Source: Halopseudomonas xinjiangensis
Lineage (GTDB): Bacteria; Pseudomonadota; Gammaproteobacteria; Pseudomonadales; Pseudomonadaceae
Direction of reading: 5' to 3'
Assembly: GCA_011050525.1 (NCBI GenBank)
Contig: DRFO01000030.1
Span: forward strand, 1 to 64,000
Length of the DNA stretch: 64,000 nt
Both the position numbers and the translations under genes were made by a program. The notes under the pieces were generated by a model. It did not search any database. It saw only the letters and a program-made list of their open reading frames with translations, and was not told where the DNA came from. This document shows, piece by piece, positions 41,922 through 52,285 of this stretch. Every line of letters begins with the position of its first letter. Positions within the stretch are counted from its first letter, which is position 1.

Positions 41922-43247
41922 TCAGCTAGCCAGGTTGGCAGTATCGGACTTGATGGTCCGGCCTGCGAGATAATAGTGAAGCGCGGCCCAGATGTTGATG
42001 AAGGCAGCCCCCAGCAGAGCATAGCGAAGGCTTTCATTATCGAACCACACACGCATCAGATCGCTGGCGATACCGATTGCCTGCGGCCCAAGACCCAGAC
42101 CGACCAGATTCAATACAAACAGCATGATCGCCGAAGCCAGCGCACGACTGCGCAGCGGTGTGAGGCTCTGGATCATGGCAAAGCTTGGTCCAAGGTAGAA
42201 GGCGCCCAGGAAAGCCGCTGGCATGTATACCACCAAGGCCCAGAACGTGCTGTCGATGAGATAGAAGGCCACGATAAAAGGCACAGCGATGAGTTTGGCC
42301 AGGCCGACAATCCAGGCGTTCCAGGATTGATTCTTGGCTGCCAGCTTGTCTGCCAGTATGCCGCCGATATAGGCGCCAAGACCGCCGATCACACCCATCA
42401 CCGGCCCCAGGAACAAGCCTACCTGGCCAGGCGTGAGACCGTGACTGCGAATAAGGAAAGCTGGACCCCAGACGATGCTGCCATAGCCGACCAGTGCGGT
42501 AAGGGTGAGTCCGATAACCACGTGACGTGTGGTGCGCACGCGCCACAGCACGGCGAAGCCGGCGCGCACATTCACCTTGCCCATCGGCGGCGGCTTGACG
42601 CCGTCAGCAAAGCCGCGAGGTGGTTCTATCATGGTGAACCGCACTAGCGCCGCGATCAGCAGGCCAGGAAGTCCGACGACAAAGAACGCGGCGCGCCAGC
42701 CCCACCACTCCGTAACGAAACCGCCGACCATGAAGCCCAGCATGATGCCGAAGTAAACGCCAAGTGCGTAGATAGACATCGCGCTGGAGCGTTGTTCCTT
42801 GGGGTAGAGATCAGAGATCATCGAGTGGGAAGGAGGGCTGGAGCCGGCTTCGCCGATACCTACGCCGACCCGCGCCGCGGCCAGTTGCCAGAAGTTCTGG
42901 GCGGTACCGCACAGCGCCGTCATTGCACTCCAGATGGCGATAGACCAGGCGATAATGTTACGGCGGTTGGAGCGGTCGGCAAAGATGGCGATGGGAATGC
43001 CAAGCGTCGCGTAAAACAGCGCAAAAGCGATGCCTGAGAGGAAGCCAAGCTGGGTATCTGAAAGCAGAAGATCGGCCTTGAGCGGCTCGATGAGAATACC
43101 GACGATATTACGATCCACGTGGCTTGAAGTATAGGCAGCCACCAGCAGGATAAGCGCGTAGCGTCGATAAGCTGGGGTGATGCGTGCGCCGACATCGTCC
43201 TCGTGGGGGTCTCGCGGATCGGCCGGCGTTTCTGGCGTAAGGGCCAT
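41922..43247 (-). CDS. MFS transporter, spinster-like
   Basis: A 441-residue transporter with about 12 membrane segments. VDRNIVGILIEPLKADLLLSD followed by LFYATLGIPIAIFADRSNRRN and RVGVGIGEAGSSPPSHSMISD matches the spinster-like group of bacterial MFS proteins. Substrate unknown; relatives have been linked to sphingolipid, aromatic acid and metabolite export. The start at 43247 has GGAGATAAAA upstream. It is not in the P. aeruginosa-like gene order I recall, so it may be an insertion. Confidence 0.82.
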   Translation of the reverse strand: MALTPETPADPRDPHEDDVGARITPAYRRYALILLVAAYTSSHVDRNIVGILIEPLKADLLLSDTQLGFLSGIAFALFYATLGIPIAIFADRSNRRNIIAWSIAIWSAMTALCGTAQNFWQLAAARVGVGIGEAGSSPPSHSMISDLYPKEQRSSAMSIYALGVYFGIMLGFMVGGFVTEWWGWRAAFFVVGLPGLLIAALVRFTMIEPPRGFADGVKPPPMGKVNVRAGFAVLWRVRTTRHVVIGLTLTALVGYGSIVWGPAFLIRSHGLTPGQVGLFLGPVMGVIGGLGAYIGGILADKLAAKNQSWNAWIVGLAKLIAVPFIVAFYLIDSTFWALVVYMPAAFLGAFYLGPSFAMIQSLTPLRSRALASAIMLFVLNLVGLGLGPQAIGIASDLMRVWFDNESLRYALLGAAFINIWAALHYYLAGRTIKSDTANLAS

Positions 43248-43475
43248 TTTTATCTCCGATATTATGTTGTTTTCGTTGTGGTAAGGAGCATAAGGGGCCA
43301 GGGCGGCCCCTTCAATCGACTGGCTGGTCACATTTGTAGCAGTTTTGTAATTCACCGGCCGGCTATTTGATGGGTCTGCGCCGCTTCATCAATGCCAGAG
43401 TGCGGCACCAGGGTTGATTTAACACGCTTCGCCCCCATATCTTGCGATTCACTCAAAAGGCTGGAAGGCATCTGC

Positions 43476-44411
43476 ATGACGTCAGCTATCAGTATCCAGG
43501 GTCTGGAAAAAACCTACGGCAACGGTTTCACCGCCCTGAAAGGCATCAACCTTGAAGTGCGTGAAGGCGATTTCTTTGCCTTGCTCGGCCCCAACGGCGC
43601 GGGAAAGTCCACCACCATCGGGATACTCTCATCGCTGGTGAACAAATCCGCAGGCAAGGTCACGGTATTCGGCCACGATATCGATACCGATCTGATGGCC
43701 GCCAAGCGTTGCATCGGCGTGGTGCCCCAGGAATTCAATTTCAGCCAGTTTGAAAAAACCATGGATATTCTGGTCAACCAGGCGGGTTATTACGGTATAC
43801 CGCTGCGCGAAGCCAAGGCCCGCTCCGAAAAATACCTGAAGCGTCTCGGCTTGTGGGACAAGCGTGACGTCCCCTCACGGATGTTGTCGGGCGGGATGAA
43901 GCGTCGCCTGATGATCGCCCGGGCGCTGATCCATGAACCCAGGCTGCTCATTCTCGATGAACCCACCGCTGGCGTAGATATCGAGATACGCCGATCCATG
44001 TGGCAGTTTCTGCAGGATATAAACGCGCAAGGCATCACTATCGTTCTGACCACGCATTACCTCGAAGAAGCCGAGCAATTGTGCAAGCACATCGCGATCA
44101 TCGACCAGGGCAAGATCATCTACAACACCAGCATGCGCAAGCTGCTGAAAGAGCTGCACGTGGAGACTTTCCTGCTGGACTGCCGGGAAACCCTTGCGAC
44201 GGCACCGGTGCTGTCCTCCTACGCCTGCGCGCTGGTGGATGAGCACACACTAGAGGTGCAGATCGACAAGGCGCAGGGGATGAACAGTCTCTTCGCAGAG
44301 CTTGCCGCCCAGGGAATCGAGGTGCTGAGCCTGCGGAATAAAAGCAATCGGTTGGAAGAGCTGTTTCTGATGCTGGTAGATGAAAATGCGGAAAAAGGGG
44401 TAGCGTTATGA
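43476..44411 (+). CDS. ABC transporter ATP-binding protein, YadG-like
   Basis: A 311-residue ATPase. Walker A is GPNGAGKST (residues 38-46), signature LSGGMKRR, Walker B LLILDEPTAGVD, and H-loop TTHYLEEAE. The approximately 90-residue C-terminal extension matches YadG/CcmA-type ABC-2 exporters. Its stop overlaps the permease start (ATGA). The exported compound is unknown. Confidence 0.9.
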   Translation: MTSAISIQGLEKTYGNGFTALKGINLEVREGDFFALLGPNGAGKSTTIGILSSLVNKSAGKVTVFGHDIDTDLMAAKRCIGVVPQEFNFSQFEKTMDILVNQAGYYGIPLREAKARSEKYLKRLGLWDKRDVPSRMLSGGMKRRLMIARALIHEPRLLILDEPTAGVDIEIRRSMWQFLQDINAQGITIVLTTHYLEEAEQLCKHIAIIDQGKIIYNTSMRKLLKELHVETFLLDCRETLATAPVLSSYACALVDEHTLEVQIDKAQGMNSLFAELAAQGIEVLSLRNKSNRLEELFLMLVDENAEKGVAL

Positions 44412-45184
44412 ATCACTGGCGTAGCGGCTGGGTCGCCTTTGTTACCATCCTTTCCAAGGAAATCCGTCGATTTACCCGAATCTGGCCGCAGACGCTGTTG
44501 CCGCCGGGTATCACCATGGCGATGTACTTCGTCATCTTCGGCAATCTGATCGGCAGCCGCATCGGTGAAATGGACGGCTTTGCCTATATCGACTACATCG
44601 TGCCTGGCTTGATCATGATGTCGGTAATTACCAACAGTTATTCGAATGTCGTATCGAGCTTCTTCAGCACCAAGTTCCAACGTTCGATAGAGGAGCTGAT
44701 GGTGGCGCCTGTGTCGCCCCATGTCATTCTGTTGGGTTACACCTTTGGCGGAGTCGCGCGTGGCCTGGCCGTGGGGTTGATCGTGACGCTGATGTCGCTG
44801 TTTTTTACCCGACTGCCGGTGGCGCACATATGGCTGACGATCAGCGTGGTCTTTCTCACCGCTCTGGTCTTTGCGCTGGGCGGGTTCATCAACGCTGTCT
44901 ACGCCAAGAGCTTCGATGATATTTCGATTGTTCCTACCTTCGTACTGACTCCCCTGACGTATCTGGGCGGGGTCTTTTATTCGATAAACATGCTGCCCGA
45001 ATTCTGGCAGAACGTGTCCCTGGCCAACCCGATTCTGCATATGGTCAACGCCTTCCGTTATGGCTTCCTGGGCGTTTCGGACATCCAGATCGGCGTGGCC
45101 CTGCTGCTAATGGTGATATTTACCGCAGTGCTTTACGGCTACAGCTATTGGCTGCTGGTTCGCGGTATAGGTATGCGTCAGTAA
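44408..45184 (+). CDS. ABC-2 type permease, YadH-like
   Basis: A 258-residue inner-membrane protein with six hydrophobic segments and the ABC-2 permease pattern ([21 protein letters not shown], and the C-terminal [19 protein letters not shown]). With the overlapping ATPase it forms a complete exporter. Confidence 0.9.
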   Translation: MNHWRSGWVAFVTILSKEIRRFTRIWPQTLLPPGITMAMYFVIFGNLIGSRIGEMDGFAYIDYIVPGLIMMSVITNSYSNVVSSFFSTKFQRSIEELMVAPVSPHVILLGYTFGGVARGLAVGLIVTLMSLFFTRLPVAHIWLTISVVFLTALVFALGGFINAVYAKSFDDISIVPTFVLTPLTYLGGVFYSINMLPEFWQNVSLANPILHMVNAFRYGFLGVSDIQIGVALLLMVIFTAVLYGYSYWLLVRGIGMRQ

Positions 45185-45246
45185 CCAGGCTAGTCGGACC
45201 GGTGGGTGGCAGGTATGCTGCCGGTCTGACTGACGGAGAAAATCCC

Positions 45247-46083
45247 ATGACGCAACATCCGGCTATAGAGTCGCCTCTTGGTAAATCAAGTGCTTACGTA
45301 AGTGTTTACACGCCGTCTCTACTATTTCCTATTGCCCGCGCACCCAAATGGCAGGAGCTCGGTATCAGTCCCGAGAACCTGCCTTTCAACGGAGCGGACG
45401 TGTGGAATTGCTACGAGTTGTCGTGGTTGACCCCTTCCGGCAAGCCGGAGGTAGCGGCGGCAGAGTTCATCTTCCCGCTCACGGCAGCCCGTATTGTCGA
45501 GTCGAAGTCGTTCAAGCTTTACCTGAATTCGTTCAATCAAACGGTGTTCAGCGACCGACGAGAAGTAATGCGTACCCTGGAATCGGATCTGACTGTAGCG
45601 GCCCAGGGCCCTGTCATGGTGAAACTGCTGAGCATGCAGAAACTACATCAGGGCGGCATGATCCAGATGCCGGGTGAATGCCTGGACGATCTGGACGTGC
45701 CGATAAGCCGTTATGACTACGATGCGGCCCTGCTGCGTGCGGATGTAAGGGGAGGAAAGGTGCGCGAGACGCTGCACAGTCACCTGTTGAAATCGAATTG
45801 TCCGGTAACCGGCCAGCCGGACTGGGCCAGTCTGATGATCAGTTACTCGGGGCTACGGTTGGATCACGCATCGCTGCTCAGGTATCTGGTTTCGTTCCGG
45901 CAGCACTCTGATTTTCATGAACAGTGTGTCGAAAGAATCTTTACCGATCTCAAGCCGCTGCTGGGTGAGGACAGTGAATTGACCGTCTATGCTCGCTACG
46001 TTCGCCGAGGTGGCCTGGATATAAACCCGTATCGTTCAACCGCGCCAGGCATTCCGGATAATCTGCGCCTGGCTCGGCAATGA
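45247..46083 (+). CDS. queF: NADPH-dependent 7-cyano-7-deazaguanine reductase
   Basis: A 278-residue bimodular QueF that reduces preQ0 to preQ1 in queuosine synthesis. C185 ([11 protein letters not shown]) forms the thioimide intermediate, with D192 as acid. [15 protein letters not shown] (about residues 85-99) is the NADPH and substrate signature. Length matches E. coli QueF. No preQ1 riboswitch is seen in the 62-bp leader. Confidence 0.95.
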   Translation: MTQHPAIESPLGKSSAYVSVYTPSLLFPIARAPKWQELGISPENLPFNGADVWNCYELSWLTPSGKPEVAAAEFIFPLTAARIVESKSFKLYLNSFNQTVFSDRREVMRTLESDLTVAAQGPVMVKLLSMQKLHQGGMIQMPGECLDDLDVPISRYDYDAALLRADVRGGKVRETLHSHLLKSNCPVTGQPDWASLMISYSGLRLDHASLLRYLVSFRQHSDFHEQCVERIFTDLKPLLGEDSELTVYARYVRRGGLDINPYRSTAPGIPDNLRLARQ

Positions 46084-46094
46084 CAGGAACCGTT

Positions 46095-46373
46095 TCAGAT
46101 GCCCATATCGGAAAGCGTCTGGGCTACGCTCCGCAGCGTAGCTGCTACGGTGGGATGACGAACCGAAAGCTGCCCGATCATCAGATTGACCCCATCCACC
46201 AGGGTGGGGTCCGCTTGAGCCTCTTCGCTGGCCTCCATAGCTAATAATCTAGCTTTAATATTGGTTGCAAGCGCTTGAAGAGATTCACGTTCTTCGTCCG
46301 TGAGAGGCGCTTCTGATTCGTTCAGCATCTCTTCCAGCGATTCAAGCTGAGCCTTTAATTGACGTTGCGGCAT
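46095..46373 (-). CDS. DUF4404 family protein
   Basis: A 92-residue, helix-rich protein matching DUF4404: MPQRQLKAQLESLEEML at the start, and PTLVDGVNLMIGQLSVRHPTV in the middle. Function unknown. It is convergent with queF, 11 bp apart. Confidence 0.75.
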   Translation of the reverse strand: MPQRQLKAQLESLEEMLNESEAPLTDEERESLQALATNIKARLLAMEASEEAQADPTLVDGVNLMIGQLSVRHPTVAATLRSVAQTLSDMGI

Positions 46374-46463
46374 GGTCTCTCCTAGTGTGAAAAATTCATG
46401 CTCTCACTATAGCTTGTATCATCGGCAAGTTCCGCTGCTATAGCCGCTTGCCGGAAATGGCGG

Positions 46464-46892
46464 TCAAACTGTTGTCAGAGGTTCGTAGCCCATGGCTACT
46501 CGCACGCTGTCGGGTACGGGAACCGGTTTCTGTGTTCCAACATCGATCCAGACCATTTTTACATCGCCATGACCGACTGGCTCCGAGCGCCCCTTTACGT
46601 ACATCCTGTGATCAAGTGTAAGGCTGCTTCGGCCGACCTCTCCCGGGTAAAGCTCCACTATGACGACGGCTGGGTGATCGACCGGTTTGAGGAAGTAATG
46701 GGTGCATTTCAGCAGAACCAGCCCCTGGCCAACCTGCCGGCGCTGCGCCCCCAGGCCGTCGAGCCAGGCTATACGGGCCTCTTCGAGATACTGATAATAT
46801 CGGGTATTGTTGACATGCTGATTAGTATCCATGTCGCCCCAGCGGACAGGAATTTCTGCAACATAAAGTGGCTGCTTTTCGCTCTGAATCAT
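46464..46892 (-). CDS. acyl-CoA thioesterase, hotdog fold (4HBT)
   Basis: A 142-residue hotdog-fold thioesterase. RWGDMDTNQHVNNTRYYQYLEEAR is the 4-hydroxybenzoyl-CoA thioesterase signature with the catalytic Asp. The ATG at 46892 places the conserved start (QPLYVAEIPVRWGDMD) near the N-terminus; ATGs at 46925 and 47018 are possible but the latter would overlap mlaA. It is divergent from mlaA. Confidence 0.8.
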   Translation of the reverse strand: MIQSEKQPLYVAEIPVRWGDMDTNQHVNNTRYYQYLEEARIAWLDGLGAQRRQVGQGLVLLKCTHYFLKPVDHPAVVIVELYPGEVGRSSLTLDHRMYVKGRSEPVGHGDVKMVWIDVGTQKPVPVPDSVRVAMGYEPLTTV

Positions 46893-46995
46893 AAGAAAAT
46901 CACTAATTTGCGTTGTGGAATGCATTACACTTCGACCAGCGTAGACAGCTTCATCAGCGGGGCTGTCGAAAGGATTGCCAAAATGGAGAAGCCAT

Positions 46996-47724
46996 ATGAA
47001 TGCTGCAAACATCGTCACCAGAACGCTTCTGGCCGCCGCAGTTTCAATGATGGGTATTACACCTGCGTTTGCTCAGAGTGGCTATGATGATTCTGACGCT
47101 GAATATACCAACCCCGACCCATGGGAGCCTGTAAACCGGGCGATCTTCAGTTTCAACGATACTCTGGACACCTACACCCTTAAGCCCTTGGCGAAGACCT
47201 ATAACGCGGTGCTGCCAGAAATGCTGCGCGACGGTGTGAGCAATGTGTTCAGCAATCTTGGCGAGCCGAGAAATCTGGTGAATAACAGTCTGCAGGGCAA
47301 GTTCCACGACGCCAGTGTCGACATGGCGCGTTTTCTCCTGAATACCACGGTAGGGGTCGGCGGGCTGTTCGACGTCGCCACACGGGCCGGTCTGCAGCGC
47401 AACGACGAAGACCTTGGGCAAACGGTCGGCAGCTGGGGTGTGGGCAGTGGGCCCTATATCGTCCTGCCGCTGCTAGGCCCTACGACGCTGCGGGACGGCA
47501 GTGTGCGGCTGCCGGAGAATTACATTGGCTATACCTATACGGGCCAGGTGGATCACGTTCCGACCCGGAATACGGCCGTGGGGGTGGATTTGCTTGATAC
47601 CCGCGCTGCGCTGCTTGAGCAAGAGCGGCTGATACGAGGCGATCGTTATCTTTTTGTGCGCAACGCCTTCCTGCAGAATAGGGAATACAAGGTCATGGAC
47701 GGTGCGGTCGAAGACGACTTCTGA
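46996..47724 (+). CDS. mlaA: outer-membrane lipid asymmetry protein MlaA (VacJ)
   Basis: A 242-residue protein of the retrograde phospholipid transport system, which removes misplaced phospholipids from the outer leaflet. Signature stretches are NPDPWEPVNRAIFSFNDTLDTY, FSNLGEPRNLVNNSLQGKF and NTTVGVGGLFDVATRAGL. The signal peptide ends at AFA, without a lipobox cysteine, so unlike E. coli MlaA it is probably not a lipoprotein. The ATG at 46996 has GGAGAAG upstream. Confidence 0.93.
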   Translation: MNAANIVTRTLLAAAVSMMGITPAFAQSGYDDSDAEYTNPDPWEPVNRAIFSFNDTLDTYTLKPLAKTYNAVLPEMLRDGVSNVFSNLGEPRNLVNNSLQGKFHDASVDMARFLLNTTVGVGGLFDVATRAGLQRNDEDLGQTVGSWGVGSGPYIVLPLLGPTTLRDGSVRLPENYIGYTYTGQVDHVPTRNTAVGVDLLDTRAALLEQERLIRGDRYLFVRNAFLQNREYKVMDGAVEDDF

Positions 47725-47740
47725 GGATTGTCGTTCTGGC

Positions 47741-48046
47741 TCAGCCCAGGCTGTCGAACTGCACACCGATAACGTAGCGGCCCGGTCCGTCCGGGCTGCA
47801 GCGAATAACCTCACCGCTGGCTTCCAGTCCTTGCAGGCCAGGGGTGGGCGAGGGAATGGATAGCTCTGTTCGGGTGCCCGGTGCGATCGACTGAGTGACT
47901 ATGAGCTGTACGCCCTGGCTGGAAAGGTCGCGACATTGCACCGCCAGGCTCTCGCCCGTAGCGGGCAAACGCAGGCTGGCGGCGGTCTCTACCTGCATGC
48001 GGATGAAGTCGCGTTTCTCATTATATTGCTGGTCATGGAATGACAT
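47741..48046 (-). CDS. PilZ domain protein (c-di-GMP receptor)
   Basis: A 101-residue single PilZ domain. Both ligand motifs are intact: RxxxR (R12, R16 in KRDFIRM) and DxSxxG (D40-L-S-S-Q-G45). It should bind cyclic di-GMP. The target is unknown. The ATG at 48046 has GAGGGATC upstream. It converges with mlaA. Confidence 0.88.
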   Translation of the reverse strand: MSFHDQQYNEKRDFIRMQVETAASLRLPATGESLAVQCRDLSSQGVQLIVTQSIAPGTRTELSIPSPTPGLQGLEASGEVIRCSPDGPGRYVIGVQFDSLG

Positions 48047-48281
48047 GAGCTGATCCCTCAATGATGGCTCGAAAGCACGTGCGCTCATTCGATGGTGCCT
48101 TGCCATCGTAGTTCCGTCGAGGTTGCCGCACAAGCTTTGGGGACACCGGCGGTAACGGTTGCCTGGAGCGCAGGATGGGAGTACTGTTTCCCCCTTGAAA
48201 ACGTCAGGTTATTCCTGACTCGTCTCACACACCCTGTGGCCACGGAACCTGCCTCGTTCCTGGCATTGACGTAGGGATTCT

Positions 48282-49472
48282 ATGCAGCTTCCTGGCACGA
48301 CATTGCTGGTGATCGACGATGACAGTGTTACTCGTCAACAGATCGCCACTTTTCTTGAGCAAAGTGGTTTCGACGTACTGCAAGCCAGTCAGGCATTGCA
48401 GGGGCTCGAACTGTTTTCCCGACATCGACCTGAACTGGTGCTCTGCGATCTACACATTGCCGATATGAGTGGTGTCGAGCTGATCCGGCAGATAACCGAG
48501 GGCGCACCCGATACGCCTGTTATCGTCGTCTCGGCCGCAGGTGTAATGGCGGATGTGGTCGAGGCATTGCGCGTTGGGGCCAGCGACTACCTGATCAAGC
48601 CGCTTGTCGATCTGGCGGTGTTGGAACACGCGGTCCGCCGCTCGCTGGATCGGTCGCGCCTACGTGTCGAGAATCAGCGAATTCGCGAACGTTTGGAGCG
48701 TGCCAACAGAGAGCTGGAAAATCATCTCAAGGAACTCAAGGATGATCAGGCTGCAGGCAGGCAGGTGCAGTTGAATATGCTGCCGGCCAGTCCCTGGGTC
48801 AGCGATTCCTATCGGTTGGAGCACCGAATAATCCCTTCGCTGTATCTCTCAGGCGATTTTGTCGATTACTTCAGGGTGTCGGATACGCAATTGGCATTTT
48901 ATCTCGCGGATGTGTCGGGACACGGTGCGTCGTCGGCGTTCGTTACCGTGCTGCTCAAGTTCATGACGACTCGTTTGCTGTATGAACAGCGTAAGCAGGA
49001 TGTCGCTGGCCCGGTTGCTTTTAAACCATCCGACGTGCTTGGGCATATCAATCGAAGCCTGATCAGCTGCAAGCTGGGCAAGCATGTCACCATGCTCGGC
49101 GGCGTGATTGACGAAACCACCCAGACACTGACATACAGCATCGGCGGGCACCTGCCATTGCCGGTTCTTTATACGGACGGCGAGGCGCGGTATCTGCAGG
49201 GCAAGGGTAAGCCGGTTGGTCTGTTTGACGATGCCGAATATGAGAACGTCGAAATCAAGCTGCCCGAGTGTTTCAGTCTTACCTTGTGTTCGGACGGGGT
49301 GCTTGATTGCATCGAAGGGGCTACGCTTAGGGAGAAGGAGGCTCGCTTGCCGGACATGATTCAGGAAACTGGAGGAGACATGCGCGGCCTGATGGGACGG
49401 CTTGGGCTGGACTCCAGCCAGACAATGCCGGACGATATTTCCATACTGGTGTTAAGCAGGAACCCGAGATGA
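48282..49472 (+). CDS. rssB: response regulator with PP2C phosphatase domain, RssB-like
   Basis: A 396-residue protein: receiver domain (residues 8-125, D56 in LVLCDLHIADMSG), a helical linker, and a PP2C/SpoIIE-type phosphatase domain from about 185. The phosphatase shows GDFVDYF, LADVSGHG, LCSDGV and MPDDISILV, all metal-binding aspartate positions. In Pseudomonas this RssB-type protein acts with the adjacent STAS protein in control of RpoS stability. The stop overlaps the rssC start (ATGA). Confidence 0.88.
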   Translation: MQLPGTTLLVIDDDSVTRQQIATFLEQSGFDVLQASQALQGLELFSRHRPELVLCDLHIADMSGVELIRQITEGAPDTPVIVVSAAGVMADVVEALRVGASDYLIKPLVDLAVLEHAVRRSLDRSRLRVENQRIRERLERANRELENHLKELKDDQAAGRQVQLNMLPASPWVSDSYRLEHRIIPSLYLSGDFVDYFRVSDTQLAFYLADVSGHGASSAFVTVLLKFMTTRLLYEQRKQDVAGPVAFKPSDVLGHINRSLISCKLGKHVTMLGGVIDETTQTLTYSIGGHLPLPVLYTDGEARYLQGKGKPVGLFDDAEYENVEIKLPECFSLTLCSDGVLDCIEGATLREKEARLPDMIQETGGDMRGLMGRLGLDSSQTMPDDISILVLSRNPR

Positions 49473-49957
49473 TGACTACTGGCAAGATCCAGTTCGCTGA
49501 ATCACAGGGCACCTTCGTTCTCAAATTTATCGGGGACGTGCGTCTCACCTTGTGTTCGGCTCTGGACGCATACATCGAGAAGATCTTCAGCGCGCTCAGC
49601 TTCGATTCCATCGTGATTGATCTGACTGAAACCGAAAACATAGACAGTACCTCTCTGGGTCTGCTGGCCAAGCTGTCGAATTTATCCAGACAGAAAGTCG
49701 GTTTGCTGCCCACCCTGGTATCAAATCACGATGACATGAACCGCTTGTTACAGAGCATGGGCTTTGATCAGGTATTCAATATCGTCTCTGAAGGAACCCC
49801 TTCAGCGGTCGAGCTTGAAGACCTCCCAGGCCAGCTTCTGTCCGAACAGGTGGTCAAAGACAAGGTGCTTGAAGCCCATCGTATCTTGATGGAGCTCAAT
49901 GATCACAACCGCGAGGCCTTCCGTGACCTCGTCAGTACCCTTGAATCAGGCGGCTGA
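49469..49957 (+). CDS. rssC: anti-sigma-factor antagonist (STAS), RssC-like
   Basis: A 162-residue protein with a STAS domain in residues 5-105. S60 in [12 protein letters not shown] is the phosphorylatable serine, which the upstream phosphatase would dephosphorylate. It overlaps rssB by four bases and the convergent transaldolase gene by 12 bases. A further ATG is at 49472. Confidence 0.85.
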   Translation: MMTTGKIQFAESQGTFVLKFIGDVRLTLCSALDAYIEKIFSALSFDSIVIDLTETENIDSTSLGLLAKLSNLSRQKVGLLPTLVSNHDDMNRLLQSMGFDQVFNIVSEGTPSAVELEDLPGQLLSEQVVKDKVLEAHRILMELNDHNREAFRDLVSTLESGG

Positions 49958-50896
49958 CGTCGCCCGGTCAGCCATGACCCGCTCAAGTTTGATCTGATCT
50001 GCTGCAAACGCTCTTATTCCTTCCGCCAGTTTCTCCGTTGCCATGGCATCGTCGTTGTGTGCCCAGCGAAATGCCGGCTCGTTCAAGATGATGCGCGGCT
50101 CGCTTTCGCCCGGGTTAAGCAGGCGTGACGGCTTAAGCGTACCTTGCTCATCGGCCAATTGCTGTAACAGAGCGGGGCTGATGGTCAGCCGATCGCACCC
50201 GGCCAGCGCTTCAATCTGGCCAACATTGCGAAAGCTTGCCCCCATGACCACCGTTTCGTACAGGTGTTGCTTGTAGTAGCGATAGATACGCGCCACTGAT
50301 TGTACGCCCGGATCGTCGCTTCCCTGATAGTCCTGCCCGTCGCGCTGCTTGTACCAGTCATAGATGCGCCCGACGAAGGGAGATATCAGAAATACGCCCG
50401 CATCGGCACAGGCTTGTGCCTGGGCGAAAGAGAACAGCAGTGTGAGGTTGCACTGGATGCCTTCTTTCTCCAGTTCGGCTGCTGCCTGGATGCCCTCCCA
50501 GGTCGAGGCGATCTTTATCAGAACCCTGTCGCGCGTGACCCCTGCTTCTTCGTAACGCTGAATAAGACGACGCGCTTTGGCGAGCGTAGCCTGAGTGTCA
50601 AAGGAAAGACGTGCGTCTACTTCGGTGGAGACCCGCCCCGGAACAAGCTTGACGATCTCGCAACCCAGGGCGACCGCAAAATGATCGCAGGCGTCACTGA
50701 CAGGGTCGGCACTTATGGAGGAGTGCCGGATGGCCTGATCCAGCAAATCGCCGTATTCGGACTGGCTGGCAGCCTTAAGCATCAGCGACGGGTTGGTCGT
50801 TGCGTCAACCGGCTGAAGGGTGCGGATGGCATTGATGTCGCCGGTGTCGGCGACTATTTGGGTGTGTTGTTTAAGGCTGTCTAGCTTGCTGGTCAT
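49946..50896 (-). CDS. tal: transaldolase
   Basis: A 316-residue class I transaldolase of the pentose phosphate pathway. K128 ([11 protein letters not shown]) is the Schiff-base lysine; [10 protein letters not shown] and [18 protein letters not shown] are family signatures. Its 3' end overlaps rssC by 12 bases tail to tail. Confidence 0.95.
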   Translation of the reverse strand: MTSKLDSLKQHTQIVADTGDINAIRTLQPVDATTNPSLMLKAASQSEYGDLLDQAIRHSSISADPVSDACDHFAVALGCEIVKLVPGRVSTEVDARLSFDTQATLAKARRLIQRYEEAGVTRDRVLIKIASTWEGIQAAAELEKEGIQCNLTLLFSFAQAQACADAGVFLISPFVGRIYDWYKQRDGQDYQGSDDPGVQSVARIYRYYKQHLYETVVMGASFRNVGQIEALAGCDRLTISPALLQQLADEQGTLKPSRLLNPGESEPRIILNEPAFRWAHNDDAMATEKLAEGIRAFAADQIKLERVMADRATSAA

Positions 50897-50936
50897 TGGG
50901 CATGTCTGTGTTTGAAAAAGATGCCCTGACCTTACC

Positions 50937-51980
50937 TCAAGCCTGTTCGACGGGGCAATCCCGGGGCTGCAGACGATGCGACATCTCGTCGATTAGCGTG
51001 TCGTACAATGCCAGGGGCTGGTCCGTCTGATGCAGCGCGCTGCTCAGCTGGCGGCGAAAATGCCGCGCCCCTGGCAGACCCTGGAACAACCCGAGCATAT
51101 GCCGCGTGACGTGGTTCATGGCGCCACCCTGGGCCAGATGCCTGACGATGTAGGGACGCATTGCCTCCAGCACGTCGAGGCGGCTGGGCACTGGGCTTTC
51201 ATTACCAAAGATTTTTTTGTCAACGTCCGCCATCATGTAGGGATTGTGGTAGGCCTCGCGGCCGACCATGACGCCATCCACCTGCCGCAGCTGTTCGGAC
51301 ATGCAGTCCAGAGCAGTCAGGCCGCCATTGATGATGATTTCCAGTTGCGGAAAATCTGCCTTTAACTGATGAACTACCGAATAACGCAGTGGCGGAACGT
51401 CGCGATTTTCCTTCGGTGAAAGCCCTTCGAGAATGGCGATTCGGGCATGCACTATAAAAGTATCGCAACCTGCCTCATGAACCACGCCGACAAAATCACG
51501 CAACTCTTCATAACTGTCGCGGCCGTTTATGCCGATACGGTGTTTGACGGTAATGGGCAAACCACTTGAACCCATCATGGCTCTGACACCTTCGGCCACC
51601 AACTCCGGATGCGCCATAAGACAGGCGCCGATGAGGTTGTTCTGCACACGGTCGCTAGGGCAGCCGACATTCAAATTCACTTCGGCAAAACCGGCCTCTT
51701 CAGCCAGCGCGGCGCAAGTGGCAAGCTCTTTGGCATTGCTGCCGCCTAGCTGCAATGCCAATGGCTGTTCTTCAGCGTTATAGCCAAGAAAACGTTTCCG
51801 GTCGCCGTGAATGACAGCGCCGGTGGTGACCATTTCGGTATAGAGGAGGGCGTGACGGCTGATCAGGCGCGCAAAGTACCGAAAATTTCGGTCACTCCAG
51901 TCCATCATAGGCGCAACGCAGAACCGCCGGGACGGGCCAGGGCGCTTGATCATTGGCGGGGCGGGGTGTCTTGCCTGCAT
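50937..51980 (-). CDS. dusA: tRNA-dihydrouridine synthase A
   Basis: A 347-residue flavoenzyme that reduces U20/U20a of tRNA. The FMN-binding start is [18 protein letters not shown] in [12 protein letters not shown] is the catalytic cysteine, and [16 protein letters not shown] is characteristic of DusA. Starts at 51980 and 51953 are both possible; no strong ribosome-binding site decides. Confidence 0.94.
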   Translation of the reverse strand: MQARHPAPPMIKRPGPSRRFCVAPMMDWSDRNFRYFARLISRHALLYTEMVTTGAVIHGDRKRFLGYNAEEQPLALQLGGSNAKELATCAALAEEAGFAEVNLNVGCPSDRVQNNLIGACLMAHPELVAEGVRAMMGSSGLPITVKHRIGINGRDSYEELRDFVGVVHEAGCDTFIVHARIAILEGLSPKENRDVPPLRYSVVHQLKADFPQLEIIINGGLTALDCMSEQLRQVDGVMVGREAYHNPYMMADVDKKIFGNESPVPSRLDVLEAMRPYIVRHLAQGGAMNHVTRHMLGLFQGLPGARHFRRQLSSALHQTDQPLALYDTLIDEMSHRLQPRDCPVEQA

Positions 51981-52210
51981 CGGAGTACCCACTAGTGCAA
52001 GTCCTGCTGCGAATCGCAGACGCGTTCAAGGCTGGACTGGATGAGATTCAGTGATCGACCGCGGGGGCGGGACTGAGCCAGAAGCGGGCAAGTTTATCAG
52101 GAAAAGTGGACGAAGCTGAATACTGTCACGCTGACGTACCCGTCGGGCAAACTAGCAATATTTTCTGCCTCTGCTCGAGGGGAGGTATTGCCGCTTCGGT
52201 TTTCCCATGC

Positions 52211-52228
52211 CACTATCCGGCGATAGTG
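52211..52228. promoter_or_regulatory. 7-bp hairpin upstream of the zinc-ribbon gene
   Basis: CACTATC and GATAGTG around CGGC, 58 bp ahead of the next ATG. The gap 51981-52285 shows no other feature; it must hold the promoters of the divergent dusA and zinc-ribbon genes. Confidence 0.3.
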
Positions 52229-52285
52229 ACCCACCAGGGCTCCAAAAGTTCATTCTCCGCTGATCCAGCGAAACAGGAGTATTCG

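Noticed and set aside
45185..45246. preQ1 riboswitch ahead of queF
   Set aside because: The 62-bp leader has no recognisable preQ1 aptamer pseudoknot.
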